A DNA stretch of 13,728 nt from contig CALGUT010000082.1 of NCBI GenBank assembly GCA_937920335.1, positions 1 through 13,728 on the forward strand, given 5' to 3'. The stretch comes from an uncultured Opitutales bacterium. GTDB taxonomy: Bacteria; Verrucomicrobiota; Verrucomicrobiia; Opitutales; UBA2995. The position numbers and the translations under genes are program-made. This document shows positions 8,248 to 13,728 of the stretch, one piece after another. The notes beneath the pieces were generated by a model. It did no database searches, had not been told where the DNA came from, and worked only from the letters and a program-made list of their open reading frames with translations. Numbering within the stretch: position 1 is the stretch's first letter; the number at the start of each line of letters is the position of its first letter.

Positions 8248-9015
8248 ATGAACATCCGCATGAAACGAACACTACCGTGGCTAGTAATTGGCGTCTGCGT
8301 TTTCTCTCAATACGCATTAGCCCAACCTCCGATACCCGTCATCTTCGATACTGACATGGCCAACGATTGCGATGATGCAGGGGCATTGGCCGTTCTTCAC
8401 GCGCTAGCCGATCTGGGTGAACAAAAAGATGGAAGTGTCGTCCTATGTAGCGTGGGCGCTTTGAGTAACCTTGAAGACCTGTTGAGATCAGGTCCTGACG
8501 CAATCAGCCCATTATCGGGTAGCGAACTCATCCCGACAAAGGTCAAACAGACGGTTATCATGGGTGGAGGATTTCCCAGAACGGCCCGACCGGAAACGAA
8601 TCTCCGACTGGATCCGCCGGCAGCGATTGCCGTGACGAAAGAATGGCCGGGAACCATACTCTGGCAGGGTTATGAAGTGGGTGCAGCCCTTTACACGGGA
8701 GCAGAACTCAAGGCACTTCCAGATACCAATCCAATCAAGATTGCTGTCGCATCACGGCCCTTCCGTGGAATCAGCGCGTTAGAAGCCGGAAAACCCAGCC
8801 ACGACCAGGCAGCTGTCCTATTGGCAGTTCGTGGAGTTGAACCTGACTATTGGCAGCTGACAAAGGGCGGACGGGTTGTAATCGATTCCGACGGTCACAG
8901 CCAATGGATGAAAGACAGGCCCTCTGATCACGCTTTCGTTTCAATAAAAAGCCACCCCAGAGATTTGACGTCGATCATTGCTAAGCTTATGACCGTTTCT
9001 CCGAAGACAAAATAG
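8248..9015 (+). CDS. Short nucleoside hydrolase homologue with internal block missing
   Basis: 255 residues, about 80 to 95 shorter than its two relatives upstream. The signal peptide covers about residues 1-25 (LPWLVIGVCVFSQYALA). The N-terminal metal cluster D34-T-D36-MAN-D40-C-D42-D43 is complete, and S-H-D186-Q-A-A-V is the C-terminal metal Asp region. Between 'LHALADLGE' (to residue 58) and 'DGSVVLCSVGALSNL' (from 61) it lacks about 83 residues that the other two have, comprising the beta strand ending AVT, the 'F.DA.NTFYGKPDIP' helix-strand unit and the following loop. The frame is open, so this is a clean in-frame loss. It also differs in having 'IMGGGFPRTARPETNLRLDPPAA', closer to classical members. 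It may be a specialised or inactive form. ATG at 8248 or 8260 could be the start; both keep the signal peptide. The gene starts six bases after the sulfatase. Confidence 0.82.
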   Translation: MNIRMKRTLPWLVIGVCVFSQYALAQPPIPVIFDTDMANDCDDAGALAVLHALADLGEQKDGSVVLCSVGALSNLEDLLRSGPDAISPLSGSELIPTKVKQTVIMGGGFPRTARPETNLRLDPPAAIAVTKEWPGTILWQGYEVGAALYTGAELKALPDTNPIKIAVASRPFRGISALEAGKPSHDQAAVLLAVRGVEPDYWQLTKGGRVVIDSDGHSQWMKDRPSDHAFVSIKSHPRDLTSIIAKLMTVSPKTK

Positions 9016-9057
9016 ACTGTAATTTTCCAAAAACCGAATACTCCAATCAGCTACCCT

Positions 9058-10884
9058 ATGAAACGACTGCTCCTGCTCTACATTACCCTCTTACACATCT
9101 TTGCTTCGATCGCGTTGCAAGGCTCCCAACCCAATGTTATCGTCGTTATGACCGACGACCAGGGCTATGGAGATTTCGGTTTCAACGGGAATCCCATCGC
9201 ACTCACACCGCATCTCGACAAGCTGGCCGGAGAAAGTATTCGCCTTACCGATTTCCACGTAGCTCCCATGTGCACCCCTACCCGCGGACAGCTACTAACC
9301 GGTTTGGACGCGTTTCGTAATGCTGCGATTAACGTCAGCAGCGGCCGCACCTTGCTCAAAGCCGGTGTCAAAACCATGGCTGATGTATTTAAGGAAACTG
9401 GCTACCATACCGGTATTTTTGGGAAATGGCACCTAGGCGACAATTATCCCTTTCGTCCCGAAGACCGTGGATTCAACGAAACCCTTTGGTTTCCATCCTC
9501 TCATATTAACAGTGTGCCGGACTATTGGGACAATGACTACTTTGAAGACACTTATACCCACAATGGCGAGCGCAAGAAATTCAAAGGCTACTGCACAGAT
9601 ATATTCTTTGATGAAGCGATCAAGTGGATGACTAAGAGTGCTCAGAAAAATACTCCCTTTTTCAGCTATATCGCACTCAACTCAGCCCATTGGCCACTCT
9701 TCGTCCCTGACCACTATCGTGAGCCTATTCGGAAACAGATGAAGAAACATCCGGAACTCGTAAGCCACCTTTCCGAAGTGAGAAAAGAAGGCCTTACTAG
9801 CTTCCTCGCGATGGGCGCCAATATTGATGACAATGTTGGTAAGCTCGATTCCTTTCTGGCCAATTCAGGCCTCGCTGAAAATACCATCGTCGTTTTCCTG
9901 ACCGACAACGGAAGTACCTTTGGCCCGGAGTATTTCAACGCCGGTATGCAGGGAAAGAAAACCACACTCTGGGAAGGTGGACATCGTGTCCCCTGCTTGA
10001 TCCGCTGGCCTGATGGAAACCTCGGCGAATCAAGGGAGGTTAGCGAACTCAGCCATGTTCAAGACTTACTACCCACACTGGCCGACCTGGCAGGCGTTTC
10101 AAACATCCCAGAAAATCTGGATGGCCAAAGCCTCACACCCATTTTCAGAAAAGAACGGGCCACACTCGACGACCGCATGCTCGTGATCAACTACAGCCGT
10201 ATGCCCACGTTCAAGGTCACCTATACGGACGGAAATCCTGCTATTCCCCAAAGAAACGGTGCCGGTGTACTTTGGCGCAATTGGCGACTCCTCGAAGGCA
10301 ACCAGCTTTACGATGTAAGGACCGATTTGCACCAGGACCACAACGTGGCCGAGGAATTCCCGGGCATCGTCGCCAAGATGAACAAGCACCTCGATGCGTG
10401 GTGGGACCCAGTGAAAAACGATGTTATGGAACCCGAGCGAGTGATCATCGGCAGTGAGTCCGAAAACCCAAGTCGACTCACCGCCTGCGAGTGGCTCGAT
10501 GTGTTCGTTGACCAGCAGCGGCAGATACGCCGAGGCGATCTGAAGAACGGAGTTTGGCACCTGACCGTTGCTAAGTCGGGTAGCTACAGCTTCAAGCTTC
10601 GTCGTTGGCCACAGGAATCCGGACTCAAGCTCACCGACGCTCTTCAAGAAACGGTAGTTACCGACGGAGTCTATGTACCCGGTAAGTCCTTACCCATCGC
10701 GGGAGCGAGTTTAGCGATCAAGGGACAACCTCAACAGACTGCTACTGCAAAATCCGGAGCTACACAAATCCAATTCAATGCAACCCTATCGGCCGGACCG
10801 ACAGAGATCAAAGCCACATTCACGGACTCCAAAGAAAAGCCCATCGTCGGTGCCTATTATTTGGAAGTCGAGCACGTCAATTAA
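9058..10884 (+). CDS. Secreted sulfatase with C-terminal accessory domain
   Basis: 608 residues. Signal peptide: about residues 1-22 (LLLLYITLLHIFASIAL). Family S1 motifs: VMTDDQGYGD (D33, D34), C72-T-P-T-R76-GQLLTG for formylglycine formation, 'GIFGKWHLGDNYPFRP', 'LNSAHWPLFVP', 'LTDNGS' (D283, N284) and 'GKKTTLWEGGHRVP' with the active-site Lys. The catalytic part ends around residue 450. The remaining about 150 residues ('ACEWLDVFVDQQRQIRRG', 'GVWHLTVAKSGSYSFKLRRW', 'IKATFTDS') look all-beta, an appended domain that could shape the substrate pocket or bind ligand. It removes sulfate esters outside the cytoplasm; the position cleaved cannot be deduced. It is distinct from the sulfatase at 6712, not a recent copy, so it probably acts on a different sulfate position or substrate. 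Confidence 0.93.
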   Translation: MKRLLLLYITLLHIFASIALQGSQPNVIVVMTDDQGYGDFGFNGNPIALTPHLDKLAGESIRLTDFHVAPMCTPTRGQLLTGLDAFRNAAINVSSGRTLLKAGVKTMADVFKETGYHTGIFGKWHLGDNYPFRPEDRGFNETLWFPSSHINSVPDYWDNDYFEDTYTHNGERKKFKGYCTDIFFDEAIKWMTKSAQKNTPFFSYIALNSAHWPLFVPDHYREPIRKQMKKHPELVSHLSEVRKEGLTSFLAMGANIDDNVGKLDSFLANSGLAENTIVVFLTDNGSTFGPEYFNAGMQGKKTTLWEGGHRVPCLIRWPDGNLGESREVSELSHVQDLLPTLADLAGVSNIPENLDGQSLTPIFRKERATLDDRMLVINYSRMPTFKVTYTDGNPAIPQRNGAGVLWRNWRLLEGNQLYDVRTDLHQDHNVAEEFPGIVAKMNKHLDAWWDPVKNDVMEPERVIIGSESENPSRLTACEWLDVFVDQQRQIRRGDLKNGVWHLTVAKSGSYSFKLRRWPQESGLKLTDALQETVVTDGVYVPGKSLPIAGASLAIKGQPQQTATAKSGATQIQFNATLSAGPTEIKATFTDSKEKPIVGAYYLEVEHVN

Positions 10885-10961
10885 AGAGACAAGCGTAGGA
10901 TCGCCTTTTTTATACTCTAAATCTCTTATTTGGAGACGGACCTGCTCACACCACCATTACC
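10885..10961. other. Largest gap inside the gene train, with T-run and imperfect hairpin
   Basis: The 77 bases contain a T6 run (10906-10911) directly followed by an 8-base-pair imperfect hairpin: CTCTAAAT (10915-10922), loop CTCTT, ATTTGGAG (10928-10935), with one G-U pair. The T-run precedes the hairpin rather than following it, so it is not a standard rightward terminator. It might be an RNA processing or stabilising element, or mean nothing. A TATACT at 10911-10916 has no matching -35 box. Confidence 0.25.
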
Positions 10962-12032
10962 ATGAAGCACAGCTCCATAAAACTTAGTTTCCTCACCTTC
11001 CTTTCCACGTTTGCAACGCTGCTTGGCTATGCCGACCAGGTTCAACCGATTCCCGTAAAAGTGGTCGTCCTGACCATGTTCGAAAAGGACGGCGATGAGC
11101 TCGGCGAAACGGAACTCTGGGAAAAGCGCTTGGAGCTCAACCAACGATTGCCGTTTCCAGCCGGTCGATCTGATATTCTAACGGACGGAAAAGGGGTCAT
11201 CTGCATCACCACGGCGATGGGCGTCTCCAACGCAGCCGCGTCCGTCATGGCCTTGGGATTGGATCCACGTTTCGATTTCACCAAAGCTTACTGGTTGGTC
11301 GCAGGGATCTCAGGGATCGACCCCCATGATGGATCGATGGGGAGTGCCGTGTGGACACGATTTGTGGTAGACGGTGGGCTCGCTCACGAGATCGATGCTC
11401 GCGAGATCCCAGACGACTGGACGACCGGATACTTGCCACTCAGATCTTCCAAGCCCTTCGACCGCAACGGGCAACCCGTAAACCCCAGCCAGTTTTTTCA
11501 GCTCAACGAAGGGCTACTGCAGTGGGCATACCAGCTAACCAAAGATACGCCCCTACTTGATGGCCCAGACCTGGCCAAACGGAGGGCGCAGTTTGTCGGG
11601 TTTCCCAATGCGCAAAAACCTCCCTTCGTTCTGATTGGAAGCAACCTGAGTGACTCAACATTCTGGCATGGCGTCAAGATGACCGAATTCGGAAACGATT
11701 GGACAGATTTCTGGACAGAAGGCCGTGGTAACTTCACGACGAAAGCCATGGAGGACAGCGGAACCCTCCAATCGCTGACCAATCTTCATAATGCCGGAAA
11801 GGTAGACATTGATCGCGTCATGATTCTCCGAACCGCCAGCAATTACACCATGCCGTCGCCAGACATGACCGCCCCTCAAAGTCTGGCCCGGGAACGAGGC
11901 GCATCCCTTTCCGCTTACAACGAATCCCTCGACGCAGCATTTCGGGTGGGCAATACCGTTGTTCAAGAGATCTTGAACAATTGGGATCAGTTCGAACAAA
12001 CGATTCCTCACGCCAAAGCCAGCACATATTAA
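10962..12032 (+). CDS. NUP-family 'purine nucleoside permease' homologue, probably a secreted nucleosidase
   Basis: 356 residues. The pattern 'PVKVVVLTMFEKDGDELGE', 'VICITTAMGVSNAAASVMALGLDPRFDFTKAYWLVAGISGIDP', 'GSAVWTRFVVDGGLAHEIDAREIP' and 'GTLQSL' is that of the Pfam NUP family (named after a Candida purine nucleoside permease). The sequence is not that of a membrane carrier: apart from a signal peptide (residues 1 to about 24, LSFLTFLSTFATLLGYA) I see no membrane segments. The family is related in fold to nucleoside phosphorylases, whose core also has a Gly-rich strand-turn near the base and ribose. I therefore expect an extracytoplasmic nucleoside-binding or nucleoside-cleaving enzyme; without cytoplasmic phosphate pools, hydrolysis is more plausible than phosphorolysis. 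This gives the locus a second, unrelated nucleoside-cleaving fold beside the nucleoside hydrolases. The family assignment is strong, the reaction inferred. Confidence 0.88.
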   Translation: MKHSSIKLSFLTFLSTFATLLGYADQVQPIPVKVVVLTMFEKDGDELGETELWEKRLELNQRLPFPAGRSDILTDGKGVICITTAMGVSNAAASVMALGLDPRFDFTKAYWLVAGISGIDPHDGSMGSAVWTRFVVDGGLAHEIDAREIPDDWTTGYLPLRSSKPFDRNGQPVNPSQFFQLNEGLLQWAYQLTKDTPLLDGPDLAKRRAQFVGFPNAQKPPFVLIGSNLSDSTFWHGVKMTEFGNDWTDFWTEGRGNFTTKAMEDSGTLQSLTNLHNAGKVDIDRVMILRTASNYTMPSPDMTAPQSLARERGASLSAYNESLDAAFRVGNTVVQEILNNWDQFEQTIPHAKASTY

Positions 12033-12045
12033 TCATTCTACCGTC

Positions 12046-13509
12046 ATGCCACAGACCTTTTTTCAAAGACTATTACTGGTAGTTTTTATTTTTGCTACCG
12101 TCTGTAATCTTACACACGGGATCGATAAGCCCAATATTATACTTATCATGACCGACGACCATGGACGTTGGGCGTTAGGCGAGTACGACAAACGGATTCA
12201 AACTCCGAACATCGATTTTCTCGCGCAACGCGGTGTCCGATTCGATCAGGCGATCTCTCCGGTGCCGGTGTGTTCAGCGGCTCGCGCCAGTCTGATGACA
12301 GGTCGCATGCCCTCACAACATGGTGTGCACGATTTTCTTTCGGACAGTGATGGAGTCGTTCAAGATTGGTTGGCAGATGAACATCTTCTTTCAGAAGCGC
12401 TTCAGGACCTCGGCTACCGGGTCGGACTGTTTGGCAAATGGCATGCCAGCAGCGAGAGCTGGAAACCCGCGGCCGGATTCGAACGATGGCTCAGCTACGA
12501 CGTCCGCCAATCCAACTGGTTAAACCAATATCAACATAGCGGAACGGTTCATTTTTCCAGGGACGGTGAACCCGAAACTCATACCGGAGTTCAGGCCCGT
12601 TTTCTGGCAGAAGAAGCCGTTCAATTCATCGATGAAAAAGAGAAACAACCGTTCGCCGTCTTTCTCAATTTCATAGAGCCTCACTTCCCATTCGCTGGTC
12701 TACCAGAACGCATTGTTGAACGCTACCGTCCGATTGCCCGCGACATCGTCGCCGCCGGCGGCAGTTCGACACTCCACCGTTCAAACTTTACGACTGAGGT
12801 CGTTCCAGAACACGAGGAACAGGTTGCTCAGTACCTAGCCGCCATTACCTTGGTCGATGAGCAGGTCGGGCGGATTACAGATGCACTGGAAGGCCGCGAT
12901 CTAATTGAAAATACGCTGATTATTTTCACAGCCGACCATGGACACCTGACTGGACAATACGGCCTCTATGGAAAAGGGAACGGAAGTTTTCCTCAAAACC
13001 TGTATCAAGAATCCATAGACATACCCTTTATTATCAACGGCCCTGACTCACTGGTTCGCGGCGGGCAGATCCGAGATGAGTTCGTTAACCTCTGCGATCT
13101 ATTCCCTACCATCATTGACGTCGCTGGCGGCGATATCAGTAAGATGAACTACGACGGTCCCGGTGTCAGCCTATTGCCCTCGCTCAGAGGCAATCGCTCC
13201 GTCAATTTCCGATCGTACCAGTTCGCCGAATACGGAAACGCCCGCATGATTCATGACGGACGTTGGAAGTTGATTCGTTTTTACGCTCAGGAACCTAACG
13301 CAGACCCCGTCGACTATTGGTTTGATTTGATACACCCGCTTGCAGAAACGCGTCCAACACTCCCTCCCAGCACCGAACATCAAATTGCTTTCGTCCGATC
13401 CCTTGAGACTCATTTTTCTACCTACGAAGATTACGACCATTCAGGTCGAAGAATCTGGAGCCAGCCCGCTTTCAATAGTATGGAACCCTGGCGAAAAAAG
13501 CTTCCCTAA
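12046..13509 (+). CDS. Secreted sulfatase of C-x-A-x-R type
   Basis: 487 residues. Signal peptide: about residues 1-25 (LLLVVFIFATVCNLTHG). The metal site is IMTDDHGRWALG (D37, D38), and the formylglycine motif is C76-S-A-A-R80-ASLMTGR: Ala replaces the usual Pro, an accepted variant of the C-x-(P/A)-x-R signature. Further motifs are 'GLFGKWHA', 'FIEPHFPF', 'TADHGHLTGQYGLYGKG' (D297, H298, K310) and a C-terminal 'ARMIHDGRWKLIRF'. The D-H instead of D-N pair and 'LYGKG' resemble the choline-sulfatase/iduronate-sulfatase side of family S1, unlike the two other sulfatases here. It should remove a sulfate ester outside the cytoplasm. The gene starts 13 bases after the NUP gene, so it is likely co-transcribed. 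The substrate cannot be told from sequence; the different class suggests a different sulfate position. Confidence 0.92.
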   Translation: MPQTFFQRLLLVVFIFATVCNLTHGIDKPNIILIMTDDHGRWALGEYDKRIQTPNIDFLAQRGVRFDQAISPVPVCSAARASLMTGRMPSQHGVHDFLSDSDGVVQDWLADEHLLSEALQDLGYRVGLFGKWHASSESWKPAAGFERWLSYDVRQSNWLNQYQHSGTVHFSRDGEPETHTGVQARFLAEEAVQFIDEKEKQPFAVFLNFIEPHFPFAGLPERIVERYRPIARDIVAAGGSSTLHRSNFTTEVVPEHEEQVAQYLAAITLVDEQVGRITDALEGRDLIENTLIIFTADHGHLTGQYGLYGKGNGSFPQNLYQESIDIPFIINGPDSLVRGGQIRDEFVNLCDLFPTIIDVAGGDISKMNYDGPGVSLLPSLRGNRSVNFRSYQFAEYGNARMIHDGRWKLIRFYAQEPNADPVDYWFDLIHPLAETRPTLPPSTEHQIAFVRSLETHFSTYEDYDHSGRRIWSQPAFNSMEPWRKKLP

Positions 13510-13527
13510 CCAACCTCCGCCACCCCA

Positions 13528-13728
13528 ATGACACGTAGCATACTTACAACACTCGTTTCCTTTCTCATCTGCTCCAGTTTGCAGGCTGAGCTTATCTTTC
13601 ACGACTCATTCAACCGGCAAGATGGATCCGCGACCGAAGACGTCATCGGAAACGGATGGTCCACCAACAGCGCCTGGCGGGCCGACGGTGATAAGCAGGT
13701 GTTCTTAGAAGACGGCGTCATGAGGATA
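13528..13728 (+). CDS. Secreted protein, N-terminal fragment (cut by window edge)
   Basis: Only 67 codons are visible and the frame stays open to the last base. Residues 1-20 form a signal peptide (ILTTLVSFLICSSLQA). What follows, 'LIFHDSFNRQDGSATED' and 'GNGWSTNSAWRADGDKQVFLEDGVMRI', resembles the first strands of concanavalin/LamG-like beta-sandwich domains, including those called DUF1080 in Verrucomicrobiota and Planctomycetota, where 'D-FNR-DG ... GW' and a later 'L.DG.L' are common. It starts 18 bases after the sulfatase stop with the C-rich leader CCTCCGCCACCCCA and no ribosome site, and is probably the next operon member. It may be a carbohydrate-binding or hydrolytic protein; too little is visible to decide. 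Confidence 0.7.
   Translation, partial: MTRSILTTLVSFLICSSLQAELIFHDSFNRQDGSATEDVIGNGWSTNSAWRADGDKQVFLEDGVMRI

Noticed and set aside
10099..10647. Long minus-strand open frame of about 182 codons
   Set aside because: It lies wholly opposite the sulfatase gene, has no recognisable motif, and the plus-strand frame has clear family conservation.
10911..10916. TATACT as an internal -10 box before the NUP gene
   Set aside because: The bases 17 upstream (near 10888) do not resemble a -35 box, and AT-rich gaps give such hexamers by chance.
1..13728. Mobile element, phage, CRISPR or defence system
   Set aside because: No transposase, integrase, regularly spaced repeats, tRNA-flanked insertion or nuclease/toxin motifs were seen; the genes form a coherent metabolic locus.

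Overview
The window looks like part of a genome from a marine or otherwise aquatic Verrucomicrobiota, probably class Opitutae. This rests on family-level features: a TonB-dependent receptor whose N-terminus carries the 'F-D-L-S-P-F-T-I ... G-Y-Q-A-T-T-T-L-A-G-S-R-L' pattern typical of Opitutae receptors, several secreted sulfatases, secreted nucleoside-hydrolase homologues, and almost no Shine-Dalgarno sequences before the genes. The taxonomic call is an inference; no rRNA or other marker gene is present.

Layout. At the left edge (610 down to 1, minus strand) is the 5' third or less of a TonB-dependent outer-membrane receptor. A 478-base non-coding divergent region (611-1088) with small inverted repeats separates it from a plus-strand gene train that runs to the right edge. 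The train starts with a complete RbsABC-type sugar importer: lipoprotein binding protein (1089-2063), double ATPase (2060-3586) and permease (3590-4564). Enzyme genes follow in interleaved order: nucleoside hydrolase (4578-5630), nucleoside hydrolase (5675-6679), sulfatase (6712-8241), short nucleoside hydrolase lacking an internal block (8248-9015), sulfatase (9058-10884), NUP-family 'purine nucleoside permease' homologue (10962-12032), sulfatase (12046-13509), and the start of another secreted protein (13528 to the edge). Gaps are 3 to 77 bases and two transporter genes overlap by 4 bases, so a single operon is likely.

How the parts may work together. All seven enzymes begin with a signal peptide, so degradation should take place outside the cytoplasm. 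The simplest model is: the receptor brings a substrate across the outer membrane, sulfatases remove sulfate esters, nucleoside hydrolases and the NUP protein cut an N-glycosidic (base-ribose-like) bond, and the RbsABC-type importer takes up the freed sugar. No polysaccharide lyase or glycoside hydrolase is visible, unlike usual sulfated-polysaccharide loci. The locus is therefore a candidate for use of sulfated nucleosides or related sulfated N-glycosides. That substrate is an inference, and the sulfatase-fold enzymes could instead act on phosphate esters of nucleosides. No sulfatase-maturing enzyme, ribokinase or base-degrading enzyme lies within the window.

No tRNA, rRNA, CRISPR array, transposase, phage gene or convincing factor-independent terminator was seen.
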